64,000 nt of DNA from Virgibacillus halodenitrificans JCM 12304 (GCF_001310895.1 NZ_BAZS01000010.1:32822-96821); one strand, 5' to 3'; shown: positions 7,691-17,317, counted from the first letter of the stretch. Numbers and translations are program-made. Notes: generated from the sequence alone by a model not told the origin.

Positions 7691-9019
7691 TTAAAAGAAC
7701 AATAGTCCAATGGAAATTGGAATGAAGCTGTAAATGAGAATCATGACACAGAATCCCATAATGTCCCTGACCTTCAAACCTGCAATGGCAAGCAGTGGCA
7801 ATGCCCAGAATGGCTGAATCATGTTCGTCCACGCATCTCCCCATGCAACAGCCATTGCTGTTTTGGCTGTATCCACACCAAGCTCGAGCGCTGCTGGAAT
7901 CATGATTGGCCCCTGTACTGCCCATTGACCTCCACCAGATGGTACAAAGAAATTGACAAGCCCAGCACTTAAAAAAGTAAATAATGGGAAGGTGAAATCA
8001 CTGGATATACTGACAAACCATAGCGACATTTGCTGGGAAAGCCCGGATGCCACCATCATCCCCATGATTCCTGCATAAAACGGGAACTGAATAATAATCC
8101 CGCCAACATTCTTTACAGCATCTGCCACACTGTTAAGGAAACGTCTCGGGGTCTCATGAAAAATAATCCCAAGAAACAACATCGTAAAGTTAACGATATT
8201 AATATTTAAATCAAACCCATTCTCCCTAAAAAAGAAGACGACAAATAGCAGTCCAAAGACACCGATCAATATAGATAGGATTCTACTATTCTCTAATTTT
8301 TCTGCAGGAGTCATCTCCGCAGTTGCAGAAATAGCATCATCATCTTCCTTCTCGTCCTCTTGCCAAAGATTTGCATCTGGGTGATACAGCTGATCTCTTG
8401 TTTTCATCAAATAACGATTCAAGAGAGGTAATGTAAATAATAGAACAAACACAATAAATAAGTTAAAACTGCTGAATAATGTTTCCGATACAGGAATAAC
8501 TCCCATCGTGTCCTGGAGAAAATGATCCGGAGTCGCAATGAGTAACGGTATTGAAGCGGAAAGCCCGCCATGCCATAGAAGGAAACCACTATATGCACTC
8601 GCCATGAGCACACGGTAATCCACTGTTGGCACCCGTTTGGCAATATGAATAGCAAAAAGCGCCCCTACAACAAGTCCAAATCCATAATTAATCAGACACG
8701 CAATCGATGCAACAAAGGTAACTAGCAAAATCGCTTGACCAGGAGTATTTGCCAGTTTGCTAATCTTTGTAAGCACTCCTTTAACAATTTTTGTGCTGGC
8801 AAGTATGTATCCAGTAACTACAATAAGTGACATCTGCATCCCGAATGCCAACAGATCCCAGAATCCATTTCCCCAATACTCGACCATCTGAAAGGCTGAG
8901 CTGTCTGTAAATAATATTCCCAGAACAAATACAATAAACGTGATAATAACAGCGAACAAATAGGCATCAGGTAAAAACCGCTGCACCATTCGTTCAAAAA
9001 AAGAACTAACTGCTCTCAA
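7691..9019 (-). CDS. Short-chain fatty acid transporter, AtoE family
   Basis: At 442 residues this is a polytopic membrane protein of the AtoE family throughout: start RFLPDAYLFAVIITFIVF, then NYGFGLVVGALFAIHIAKRVP, and the conserved C-terminal FFVPSGGGQWAVQGP and WGDAWTNMIQPFWALPLL. Members carry acetoacetate or other short-chain fatty acids across the cytoplasmic membrane. It starts at TTG 9019 behind AAGGGGGGAG. A strong cre sequence 20 bp upstream implies repression by CcpA when preferred sugars are present. It stands alone, without ato catabolic genes nearby. Confidence 0.88.
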   Translation of the reverse strand: MRAVSSFFERMVQRFLPDAYLFAVIITFIVFVLGILFTDSSAFQMVEYWGNGFWDLLAFGMQMSLIVVTGYILASTKIVKGVLTKISKLANTPGQAILLVTFVASIACLINYGFGLVVGALFAIHIAKRVPTVDYRVLMASAYSGFLLWHGGLSASIPLLIATPDHFLQDTMGVIPVSETLFSSFNLFIVFVLLFTLPLLNRYLMKTRDQLYHPDANLWQEDEKEDDDAISATAEMTPAEKLENSRILSILIGVFGLLFVVFFFRENGFDLNINIVNFTMLFLGIIFHETPRRFLNSVADAVKNVGGIIIQFPFYAGIMGMMVASGLSQQMSLWFVSISSDFTFPLFTFLSAGLVNFFVPSGGGQWAVQGPIMIPAALELGVDTAKTAMAVAWGDAWTNMIQPFWALPLLAIAGLKVRDIMGFCVMILIYSFIPISIGLLFF

Positions 9020-9038
9020 TAAAATCTCCCCCCTTATT

Positions 9039-9052
9039 TTAAAGCGCTTTCA
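9039..9052 (-). promoter_or_regulatory. cre site (CcpA binding)
   Basis: On the minus strand the sequence is TGAAAGCGCTTTAA, a near-palindrome matching the CcpA operator consensus. It lies 20 bp upstream of the transporter start codon, where binding would block initiation or early elongation. Confidence 0.75.
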
Positions 9053-9275
9053 AAATAATAACAGAATAGTTTTTCAAAAGGAAATATAATGCATTGTATG
9101 CTTGGGCGAGGGGGAAAAGAAGTTTATTGGAATAGAATTGTGTGCCCGCAGCAGGTGAAGAAACCTATCTTGCCAAACAACCTGTTCTCAACTTTTATAC
9201 AGTTGATTTCCATTATGAAAAAATTCGAATCAAGTAGTCGGGCATTTTTATACAAAATATATAAACCTTTCCATA

Positions 9276-9881
9276 CTATTCTCCTTCTTTAAGCATCGTC
9301 TTTAAATTAGAGATGAATCCAATGACCTCTAAATGCGTACGCGCCATTTCTTCTACACTTTGCTCCTCAAGATGCTCGAGCCATTCCTGAATTAATCCCA
9401 GAATAGAGGAGGTCATAAAGGCAGTCATGTATTGCGGAAACCATTTATTAGTCCCGGGATAGTGCTGGATAAATTTATTCAAAAGTATGTCACCAAAGAT
9501 TTCTTTCATTTTTCTTGCAAAAGAAGGATCACCCCTGTCTCCGAGAAGTGCTCTGAATTCATTACCATGGTTCTTTATATATTCAAAAACCATTAAAAAT
9601 GGAGAGTAGAAATTTCCGCTCATTAAAACATGTAACACTTCAGAAGGACGGACTTGCTCCACTAAGCCGGACAACCCCTCAAGCAGGCGTTTTTGAATGT
9701 GTTCCATTACATCATATTTGTCTATATAATGCAGATAAAATGTACCACGATTAATATTTGCACACACAGCAATTTGTTTCACTGATATTCGTTCAAATCC
9801 TTCAGACTCAAGCAGTTTTATAAACTTCGTCTCAATTCTTTGTTTCGTATTTTCATTCATCTTTTTATGATGATCAGCCAT
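9276..9881 (-). CDS. TetR/AcrR family transcriptional regulator
   Basis: The N-terminal helix-turn-helix is typical: FIKLLESEGFERISVKQIAV followed by ANINRGTFYLHYIDKYDVM. The rest is the helical ligand-binding domain. ATG 9881 is chosen because AGAGGTG lies six bases upstream. The gene is divergent from an ABC exporter and the gap holds a 15-bp inverted repeat, so it most likely represses the exporter and itself. The inducer is unknown. Confidence 0.85.
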   Translation of the reverse strand: MADHHKKMNENTKQRIETKFIKLLESEGFERISVKQIAVCANINRGTFYLHYIDKYDVMEHIQKRLLEGLSGLVEQVRPSEVLHVLMSGNFYSPFLMVFEYIKNHGNEFRALLGDRGDPSFARKMKEIFGDILLNKFIQHYPGTNKWFPQYMTAFMTSSILGLIQEWLEHLEEQSVEEMARTHLEVIGFISNLKTMLKEGE

Positions 9882-9915
9882 AAACTTCACCTCTTGCTCA
9901 ACAATTCCATAAAAA

Positions 9916-9969
9916 GTGTTGATTGTATTTGACTATCATCGTACCTTACAATTTAAATACAATCAACAC
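9916..9969. promoter_or_regulatory. Probable TetR operator, 15-bp perfect inverted repeat
   Basis: GTGTTGATTGTATTT (9916-9930) is repeated inverted as AAATACAATCAACAC (9955-9969), with 24 bp between. Possible -35/-10 elements for the exporter (TTGTAT 9923-9928, TACAAT 9947-9952, 18-bp spacer) overlap the left arm and the gap. Binding of the divergent TetR protein here would control both directions. Confidence 0.65.
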
Positions 9970-10002
9970 AGTGTTCAGTAAATGCAGAAAGGAAGTGAAC
10001 GT

Positions 10003-10725
10003 ATGACTATGGCAATAACTGTTCATAACGCCACTAAGTCTTTTTATAATAAACTTGTCCTAAACAAACTATCTCTTGAGATCCCAAAAGGAGAAATTTT
10101 CGGCCTGTTGGGGCCATCAGGATGCGGTAAGACAACTTTAATTAAATTAATTATTGGTATGCTGAAAAGAGATGAAGGTGATATTACGGTGCTGACCTAT
10201 AATATACCTGACCAACGATTGCTCCCTAATATTGGGTATATGGCCCAGTCAGATGCCCTCTATACCGACTTGACGGGGGAACAAAATCTTGACTTCTTCG
10301 CAAGACTCTATAAGCTTCCAAAAAAGGAACGTAAAGCACGGATTCAGTATGTTGCTGGTGTCGTCGAGCTGGAAGATGTTTTGCAAAAGCGCATTGCTGA
10401 ATACTCTGGAGGGATGATGCGCCGTCTCTCTCTAGCCATCGCACTCATCCACGATCCGGAAGTGCTTATCTTAGATGAACCTACAGTAGGAATCGATCCT
10501 GTTTTAAAACGATCTATTTGGAGGGAGCTTGAGCGTTTAAAAAGGGAAGATGGCAAGACAATAGTTATTACCACTCATGTGATGGATGAGGCCGAGAGAT
10601 GCGAACAAACCGCATTGCTCCGAAATGGGCATATTATTGCCACTGGATCACCAGACAAACTGAAGGAAAAGTATGAAGCCACTCGTTTTGAAGAAGTCTT
10701 TCTAAGAGCAGGAGGTGAGAACTAA
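10003..10725 (+). CDS. ABC transporter ATP-binding protein
   Basis: Walker A is GPSGCGKTT, the signature is YSGGMMRRLSLAIAL and Walker B is VLILDEPTVGIDP, followed by the H-loop TTHVMDEAE. ATG 10003 is used because AAAGGAAGTG lies just upstream; ATG 9982 lacks an RBS. It overlaps the permease gene by one base (TAATG). The pair forms an ABC-2-type exporter at the cytoplasmic membrane, probably for a drug or lipophilic compound given the TetR neighbour. Confidence 0.9.
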   Translation: MTMAITVHNATKSFYNKLVLNKLSLEIPKGEIFGLLGPSGCGKTTLIKLIIGMLKRDEGDITVLTYNIPDQRLLPNIGYMAQSDALYTDLTGEQNLDFFARLYKLPKKERKARIQYVAGVVELEDVLQKRIAEYSGGMMRRLSLAIALIHDPEVLILDEPTVGIDPVLKRSIWRELERLKREDGKTIVITTHVMDEAERCEQTALLRNGHIIATGSPDKLKEKYEATRFEEVFLRAGGEN

Positions 10726-11738
10726 TGCGTATTAATGCACTTATAATCCGTATTATACGTCAAATGCGCCGCGATAAGCGGACACTAGCCTTACTTTTCC
10801 TAGCGCCATTGCTTGTGCTTACTCTAATGTATCTAATCTTCGACTCATCTGAGGCAGAGCCAACAATTACAATCACTGGAGACAGTACACAACTTACGGA
10901 GCAATTAGAACAAGCGGAATTCGATGTTACGTCAGTGGAGCAATTTTCAACAGAAGAGATGAAGGAGAAAAACGAACATGCCTGGCTAAATGTTGATAAG
11001 CAGAAGATGGAGCTCACACTGTTGAATGATGATCCTACACAGGCAAAAAAGATCCAGATGCAGCTAGGCAACATGCTTGCGACTGAAAAGAATGGACCTG
11101 GCATCTCTGCTAACTATGTTTACGGAGATAAGGATACAAAGATATTTGATACATTCAGTCCCATGTTAATTGGCTTCTTCGTCTTTTTCTTTGTTTTCCT
11201 GATTGCAGGTATTTCACTTTTAAAAGAACGAACATCTGGCACACTGGAACGATTAATGGCAACCCCGATAAAACGGTATGAAATCATCGCTGGATACCTT
11301 GTTGGTTTTGGCATATTCGCATTTATCCAGACCATCATTATCGTGTTTTATTCTATTTATGTGCTGGATATTGTTCATATTGGTTCCATCTGGCTTGTCA
11401 TACTAACAAATATATTAATCGCCCTAGTGGCCCTGTCTCTTGGCACCCTGCTGTCAAGTTTTGCTGCATCCGAGTTCCAGATGATGCAATTTATACCACT
11501 TGTCATCGTACCACAAATATTTTTTACTGGTATTTTCCCAATGGAAGGAATGGCCGGTTGGCTACAATCGCTGGGAAAAGTCATGCCATTATTTTATGCC
11601 TCCGATGCATTAAAGGGGGTCATGTATAAAGGCTTCACTTTCCAGGAGATCGCATTTGATCTATTAATATTGCTTCTCTTTGCAGCCCTGTTTATTGTGC
11701 TGAATATCGTAGCATTGAGGAAATATCGGTCGTTTTAA
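10725..11738 (+). CDS. ABC-2 type transporter permease
   Basis: At 337 residues it has one N-terminal membrane segment (LALLFLAPLLVLTLMYLIF), an extracytoplasmic domain of about 120 residues, and then five membrane segments with the ABC-2 motif LLKERTSGTLERLMATP. This is the layout of YhgE/DrrB-like exporter permeases. It is translationally coupled to the ATPase. The substrate is unknown. Confidence 0.88.
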   Translation: MRINALIIRIIRQMRRDKRTLALLFLAPLLVLTLMYLIFDSSEAEPTITITGDSTQLTEQLEQAEFDVTSVEQFSTEEMKEKNEHAWLNVDKQKMELTLLNDDPTQAKKIQMQLGNMLATEKNGPGISANYVYGDKDTKIFDTFSPMLIGFFVFFFVFLIAGISLLKERTSGTLERLMATPIKRYEIIAGYLVGFGIFAFIQTIIIVFYSIYVLDIVHIGSIWLVILTNILIALVALSLGTLLSSFAASEFQMMQFIPLVIVPQIFFTGIFPMEGMAGWLQSLGKVMPLFYASDALKGVMYKGFTFQEIAFDLLILLLFAALFIVLNIVALRKYRSF

Positions 11739-11762
11739 GAAGGATGATGAAAGATCATCATA

Positions 11763-11877
11763 ATATAGTAAAAGTCGTTCCATGCTGTACATGGAACGAC
11801 TTCAATAACCCTCAAAAAAGAGGGGAAGTATTAACCTTTTAAAAGGTAAAAACAAATAATAGGTTATTTTTATTTTA
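11763..11877 (+). ncRNA. Degenerate antisense RNA-like element (copy E)
   Basis: AAGTCGTTCCATG (11772-11784) and CATGGAACGACTT (11790-11802) form the same hairpin type as in the toxin-antitoxin units. They are followed by a CCCTC...GAGGGG element and a terminator-like AACCT...AGGTT stem with a T-rich tail. The promoter is lost where it abuts the permease gene and no toxin ORF is present. It may now act as the permease terminator. Confidence 0.45.
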
Positions 11878-11946
11878 AAATAGTGGTAAGTCAATTAGTA
11901 ATTGTCGTCTAATTGTAAATTCCTTGTCCGCAATGAAAGCCTTGAA

Positions 11947-13227
11947 CTAATTTCTCCAAACTACATGTTCATTTCCAAACCCAAAGAACTTTTCCTGTGC
12001 TTCATACCCAACGAGTTGCTCTGTGAATAACATGCCTTGCACCTCTACACGATCATCTAAATAACTACCGTTTTTGTCACGCACATGTTTCATATAATCG
12101 ACGAGTTCACGCAAGCCTGTGATGGCATACTCAACTCTGGCGGTGTGTTTTACTTCCCCGATAACGAGCTTGTTTAAATCACTTGATGCTTTATCATAAA
12201 CTTCTACTAAAATATCCGGTCTACCACTCCAATAGGTAGAAGTATCAAAGCCACGCCCAAAAAGTTCCTTGGCCAAGTTAGCTGACTGTTCAATAGAATC
12301 TAATTTTCGGTCAAGGAAGGGATGACCATTTTTCCGCACTTCCTCTGTGGAAATGCGAAACCTAATCTGACTTGAGCCAGTTGAATCATGATAGATATGA
12401 TAGACGAGTGTATCATCTTCCCAAGCAGCAACTAGGTTATTGCGACCGTCCATCAGCTGGAGTTCGGAATCCGTGCTATTTTCTTTAATTAATTTCACAA
12501 CCCAATACAGTTCAAAAAGCACATCCTCTTCCTCAGGATAAACGAATGTCTCGCGTAGTAATTGCTCAATCTCTGTTTGATTGACATCACCGTCCATAAT
12601 TCTCCTGTATTCTTGAAGAATGGAAGCGGCCTTATTATATAGTGGATTGCGTTGCTTCAAGGTATCAATGATCATACGGTTGGTCACCTTACCCTCACTG
12701 CTGCCGACCTTTGACAAGTAAACATTCTTGGTAAATACGTTGTGTAGCGATTGCTTTAGACTACTCCATTCTCGAAACCATTCATACTTTTCAAAATGCC
12801 CGCTATCAATATCCTGAAATAAGATTTTATGCAATGTTTGAATGGTTTCCAACAAAACCAAGTTTTCTTTGATTCCATATTCCCGGTTACGTTCGTTGAC
12901 GGAAAATACCGTTTTATCTCTTGTACTTATTCTCGCAGGTTCGTTTAACGTTCTATGCCAATTGATTTGCCCCTTGACTTGTCCGTGGTAAACATGTTGA
13001 TTTACAGAAGTAGAAGTTTTGAATCTCCTGATAAGCCTTGGGAGATCTTGCACAAATGCTATCACCTCAGGCTTCAACATAAAGTGGATTTTCAGTAGCT
13101 GATCCATTTGGGAAATGTGCAAATCTGTTTTTTTTACGAAAGAATTCAGACCGACCTTTCCCGACTTCAAATAAATGATCAAGAACTCACTAATTTCTTC
13201 TAATAATTGATCCGCACTACGTTTCAT
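11947..13227 (-). CDS. McrC-like restriction nuclease subunit with PD-(D/E)XK motif
   Basis: At 426 residues, the C-terminal third carries a nuclease core: P337-D338 (RPDILVEVYD) and E358-x-K360 (IGEVKHT). The N-terminal part is helical. The RBS AAAGGAG overlaps the last codons of the upstream McrB-like gene, so the two are translationally coupled. By analogy with McrBC and LlaJI/BsuMI-type systems, the GTPase/ATPase partner would bind and translocate DNA and this subunit would cut. Sequence divergence leaves the target modification or site open. Confidence 0.7.
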   Translation of the reverse strand: MKRSADQLLEEISEFLIIYLKSGKVGLNSFVKKTDLHISQMDQLLKIHFMLKPEVIAFVQDLPRLIRRFKTSTSVNQHVYHGQVKGQINWHRTLNEPARISTRDKTVFSVNERNREYGIKENLVLLETIQTLHKILFQDIDSGHFEKYEWFREWSSLKQSLHNVFTKNVYLSKVGSSEGKVTNRMIIDTLKQRNPLYNKAASILQEYRRIMDGDVNQTEIEQLLRETFVYPEEEDVLFELYWVVKLIKENSTDSELQLMDGRNNLVAAWEDDTLVYHIYHDSTGSSQIRFRISTEEVRKNGHPFLDRKLDSIEQSANLAKELFGRGFDTSTYWSGRPDILVEVYDKASSDLNKLVIGEVKHTARVEYAITGLRELVDYMKHVRDKNGSYLDDRVEVQGMLFTEQLVGYEAQEKFFGFGNEHVVWRN

Positions 13228-13230
13228 ACA

Positions 13231-16062
13231 TTACTCCTTTATATGAAAAAAATCCTGCGCAAACTGTGTCAAGCGCTCTTCTTCCACCACAGGCAATTCA
13301 CAAACCTGTTCAATAAACGAGAGGATATCATGATCCAATAGGCCTTCAAATTGTGGAAGTACATAAAGAATGATCGCCGAGGTGAAATCCGCATCCACGC
13401 TTGTATATCGAGCAATATCTTCAATGATTGCCGGACCAATTTGTCGGTATTGGTTTATCTTCTTCCAAATTGTAGCTAAATAATCGCTGTATTCGTAGCT
13501 CATCAGGTTCCATTTTTCAAGGAGAGACCCCACCAGATTGCTATCAATATTTCTTGGTACGCCTACAGGAATAAAAGCAAACCGTCTCATAAACGCATAA
13601 CTCATTTCATAAAGGGAAGCTTTGTCCAGCGTGTTCATTGTCCCAATCATGCGCCAGTCATTTGGAATGACATATTCGTGATTATTCGGCAATACTTCAG
13701 AAACCTCTTTTTGTGGATACAGAGATATTGATTCTCCACTTTCAGACTCAAAATTTAACGTCACCTCATCACCAGTCAAAGCCGAAAAGAGAGAGCCAAA
13801 TGCTTTATCAATATCTGCCCGGTTCATTTCATCAATAATTAACCATTTATTTATTGGCTGATTTGTATCGCTATCCTTGAAACAATCCAAAAATAGTCCG
13901 GGATTGAAGGACAATGTCCCATCACTCTTTGGGCGATAACCGCCAATGGTTTCATAAGTAGACCAGTCAGAAGTAGCTGTAGCCATCTTGAAATCTGCTC
14001 CAAAAGCGTCACATATCTCTTTTGCCAACTTAGACTTCCCTGTTCCAGGAGGGCCAGTGAGAATAATGTGTTTTTGGTTGATTAACGCTGTCTTGATTTG
14101 GCGAAGCAGTTGATATTTCTCTTCGAAAAACAATCCCTGTAACGTGATTTGCTTGTCAAAGGAGAGGGAAGGGATTTCTACAAAGTCATCCAATTGGATT
14201 GGTTCTTCCGGGTTGGATGGTATTTCTTTCTGTAGTACTGACTCCCTCTTATTCGGGTGAAAAACAGCTTGTTCTAAATGTTCATTATTATGGATGCGAT
14301 ATTGTGATTTAGACTGGTCTTTGAATCGATTTTTGACAAGCTCAAGTGTATTTTTATGCATTTCCTGTAGTTCCTTGTCTTCTCTAAACTTCTCCATAGG
14401 CAGTGACACTAAGGCAATTTGTTCTTCATTTTCCTTCATTTTAAAAAGCTCTATTTCAACAAATACCTTCTCATTCAGCTCACTCGCTGGCAAAGTAATA
14501 CTAGCCATTGTCTGATTTTCTTTATTTTTTACAAACCCGGTAACAAGCCAACTGCAAAAATCTACGTGCAGCTTGCGCCCTGAACGAAATGTCACTGCCA
14601 TTCGTTGGTCGCCAAGAGCTGATACGCCAAGGCTCATCATTGTCTGTTTTACAAAGTCAAAAGCCCAATTGGCATCTTCATAAGAGTTGAAAATAGACGT
14701 GAACGTATTAGATAGCGACATAGGGACTTTTTCGGCATTGCTCCCGTTGTTTTCCATGAACTCAGGTATTATCTCAGCAATTTTCTTTTCCATTTCTTGA
14801 TAGGAGAATGATGCTATATCCATTAACTCCATATTCTTTTTGCCAACACGCTCATGTTGGGAACCGTAGTCTAAGCCAAAGCGAACACCTTTCTCGCTAA
14901 TAGATATAAAAAGTTGTGCAGCAAGTTTATGGGATTTTAACTCCTTTGAATAAACCGCTAACCAACATTCTGTATCCCCGAAGTTTTGTTTCCATTCGAA
15001 ACCATTTAGACTGCTGTCTAATTCAATACCAAGGTCTGTAACCACTTTCATATTCTCCATTGCGTTTCGTATGTGCTCTAACATCAACTTTACTTTTTCT
15101 TTAAAGGAATCATAGTAAATCTGGAAAAGAATCGTGAAATTCGTCCAAGCCTGCAGAATATTAGTATCGTATTGGCTGTTTACTTCTTCCTTGATGCGCT
15201 CGATATCGTCAACAGTGAGTTCATTGTTCGTTAAATAGTAATCAAGTATCTTAAAACGGATTTTTCTGATTTTCTCTTGGTTACGGTAAAGTTCCCGCTT
15301 GTCTTCAAGAATATCTTGATCCATTTGTTTGATTGCTTCAATAAAGACAGTTTCATCCTGTTTAAACCGGCTTAGTTTTTCAGCGAATTTATATAAGTAC
15401 TCTACTGCACTTTCCAGTTTTAATATATCGTATTGAGAAACACAGAAGAAAAAATCCTGTATATCCAACATATTCAAGGAATATCCTCTGTCGTTAAGAA
15501 AGTCTTTTACAGTTACACAAATATCATAATAATCCTGATAGTTCTTTCCGACTCCACTCAATTTTTTGTTAATACCAAGCATCTTCTTCGTATACTTAAA
15601 TACTTCTTCTTTATACAACGGATATTTTTCATAATTATAAGCAGCCAGGAGGTAACCGAATAAAGGTGCTCCTAAGCTAATATCCTTTTTCCACTCTTTC
15701 CCTTGTTCTCTGAATTTTTCTATTCTGTCCTGTAAAGAAACCTCCTCATTTTCATACAAATTACTTAATAGATTAACAGCGGCAAGAGGATTGTTTTTCA
15801 CAAAATCCTGCAAGTCACTGGTGTTGCTCCAGTGCACAAAACTACCAGATTGTGGATTGCTTAAAACTATCTTTTTAATCGTTTCGACAATGTTGTTCTC
15901 TGTTATAGTTTCTTCTCTGAAATACGTGTTCAACTCCAACAATATTTTCAACTTGTACGTCTCATCGTAAGTAGGTGTTTCTTTGAAACTCAGATATCGC
16001 TTGAATGCGCTTTCTATGTAATTGTCTTTTAATAGATCTTTTTTCAGTTCATTATTTTTCAT
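13231..16062 (-). CDS. McrB-like AAA+ ATPase, large
   Basis: At 943 residues, the C-terminal AAA+ module has Walker A GPPGTGKSK (about 669-677), Walker B WLIIDEMNRAD (about 740) and sensor/arginine-finger segments RMIGTMNTLDKAS and MRRF. This is typical of McrB-type proteins. The first 650 residues are unusual: two regions (around 340-440 and 455-560) resemble the DUF3578/MrcB N-terminal type, preceded by a long helical segment. It is the likely DNA recognition and motor subunit of a restriction complex with the downstream McrC-like protein. Confidence 0.8.
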   Translation of the reverse strand: MKNNELKKDLLKDNYIESAFKRYLSFKETPTYDETYKLKILLELNTYFREETITENNIVETIKKIVLSNPQSGSFVHWSNTSDLQDFVKNNPLAAVNLLSNLYENEEVSLQDRIEKFREQGKEWKKDISLGAPLFGYLLAAYNYEKYPLYKEEVFKYTKKMLGINKKLSGVGKNYQDYYDICVTVKDFLNDRGYSLNMLDIQDFFFCVSQYDILKLESAVEYLYKFAEKLSRFKQDETVFIEAIKQMDQDILEDKRELYRNQEKIRKIRFKILDYYLTNNELTVDDIERIKEEVNSQYDTNILQAWTNFTILFQIYYDSFKEKVKLMLEHIRNAMENMKVVTDLGIELDSSLNGFEWKQNFGDTECWLAVYSKELKSHKLAAQLFISISEKGVRFGLDYGSQHERVGKKNMELMDIASFSYQEMEKKIAEIIPEFMENNGSNAEKVPMSLSNTFTSIFNSYEDANWAFDFVKQTMMSLGVSALGDQRMAVTFRSGRKLHVDFCSWLVTGFVKNKENQTMASITLPASELNEKVFVEIELFKMKENEEQIALVSLPMEKFREDKELQEMHKNTLELVKNRFKDQSKSQYRIHNNEHLEQAVFHPNKRESVLQKEIPSNPEEPIQLDDFVEIPSLSFDKQITLQGLFFEEKYQLLRQIKTALINQKHIILTGPPGTGKSKLAKEICDAFGADFKMATATSDWSTYETIGGYRPKSDGTLSFNPGLFLDCFKDSDTNQPINKWLIIDEMNRADIDKAFGSLFSALTGDEVTLNFESESGESISLYPQKEVSEVLPNNHEYVIPNDWRMIGTMNTLDKASLYEMSYAFMRRFAFIPVGVPRNIDSNLVGSLLEKWNLMSYEYSDYLATIWKKINQYRQIGPAIIEDIARYTSVDADFTSAIILYVLPQFEGLLDHDILSFIEQVCELPVVEEERLTQFAQDFFHIKE

Positions 16063-16815
16063 AATATCACCTCACTGATATGTAGTGTGTAGTTTGATTA
16101 TAACGTAAAGTGAAGGGATATTATAAATTAGATGTACCAAAGCATTCTAAATTACATATTTAGGAAAGTTCTTGCAAGAGATACAAGATGTTTTTAGAAC
16201 AACAGTGTACGAGACATTCTTTTGGTTTTATTCTTTTAAGTATTCTAATTAGGGAATAGGAATCTTCATCATTAAACAGGTAGTTTTTACATTGTTATAA
16301 TCCTGTCTCACCGTTTGGGCAACTTTCCATGATAGTTTTTTAATGAGCGCCTCATGCCGTTTTTAAAGATGATCTTTGAATTTGTGTTCTAAGTATTTGT
16401 AAAAGTTTAGTCGAACTATTGATGAGTTGAACGATGGACGGGGAAAATTTAAAAAAAGGGCTTTATTCGCTTTTCAATTAAACTGGCAAAGAATTTTCTT
16501 AATCTAGTTCAAAAAAATAGGACTTGAGTAGCTAATCTGACTACAACCCTCTGTATTTTGGAACGCATCAAGTGATATAAGGAAATTTAAAAACAATTCT
16601 ATTATAGATAGAATTGACTAACCTGACAGCGGAAAGTCATGTTATAGAGGTGGTTGGAGTTCAAATCTATGTATACTCAAGCCAAATAACAATTCTTTAA
16701 CGCTTAGTGATTTAAAAACTTACTTATGTGGCCTTTTCTAAATACCTTTTTAGATAGTAGGTATGGAGAATTTTGTTCCAGAAAATAGTATCTAATTCAA
16801 ATACAAACTGTAAGA
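16063..16815. other. Intergenic stretch of about 750 bp, no gene seen
   Basis: It is AT-rich, with stops in all frames. A minus-strand piece at about 16270-16365 reads as roughly 30 coherent codons (ALIKKLSWKVAQTVRQ), which may be a relic of a lost gene, but no family can be named. Confidence 0.4.
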
Positions 16816-17172
16816 TTACAATCTTTCTGCCTTTATAATAGGTTCTTCAATAACAAGCTGATAGCATTGTTCTAGTAGTTCATATTCACTTTGGGTTATT
16901 AAATGAGAGTGGGCAATTTTATTTCTAATGGGAATTAATTGGTTAAGCATTTTTAATTGTGCTGCATTAATATGTGGCAGAACGTTTGGATATTTTCCAA
17001 AGAAGGCGATAAGTTCATGGTAATAAGAAGTTTGTTCATCTCGCTTTTCATATAGTATTGACACCCATTGGTGCCCAAATTTTTTCAGCATATTTGCTTT
17101 TATAATTAAACGTAAATGGTTTTCGATCTCATACAGCATTGAATAAGCTTCTTTCATAAGAAGTGTGTTCAT
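16816..17172 (-). CDS. HEPN-domain protein (Swt1-HEPN-like)
   Basis: This 118-residue all-helical protein carries R83-NKIA-H88, the RX4H motif that forms the catalytic centre of HEPN ribonucleases, in the usual place near the start of the last helices. HEPN proteins act in toxin-antitoxin and abortive infection systems as RNases, or as partners of larger defence proteins. No antitoxin-like gene is adjacent. The RBS GAAAGGAG lies before ATG 17172. The position between two defence clusters favours a defence role, but this is inference. Confidence 0.6.
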   Translation of the reverse strand: MNTLLMKEAYSMLYEIENHLRLIIKANMLKKFGHQWVSILYEKRDEQTSYYHELIAFFGKYPNVLPHINAAQLKMLNQLIPIRNKIAHSHLITQSEYELLEQCYQLVIEEPIIKAERL

Positions 17173-17317
17173 TCACGGAGACTCCTTTCGAGGTTTAGTT
17201 ATTGTTAATTTCGACAAAAGTAGATAAATACCTTTTAAAAATATAAGATGATTGCATTTCGTATGAAAGAACGTTAGCAATACGGTCTTAAAGGCGCACG
17301 TCGTGCACCTCAGTTCT

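Noticed and set aside
9089..9292. 67-codon plus-strand frame before the TetR gene
   Set aside because: It lacks an RBS, has mixed low-complexity content and overlaps the end of the TetR gene.
16270..16365. About 30 coherent minus-strand codons in the gap
   Set aside because: It is too short, begins after a stop and cannot be assigned to a family; kept only as a possible relic.
16640..16690. tRNA-like T-arm (GGAGTTCAAATCTATG) in the gap upstream of the HEPN gene
   Set aside because: No matching acceptor, D or anticodon arms could be found around it.
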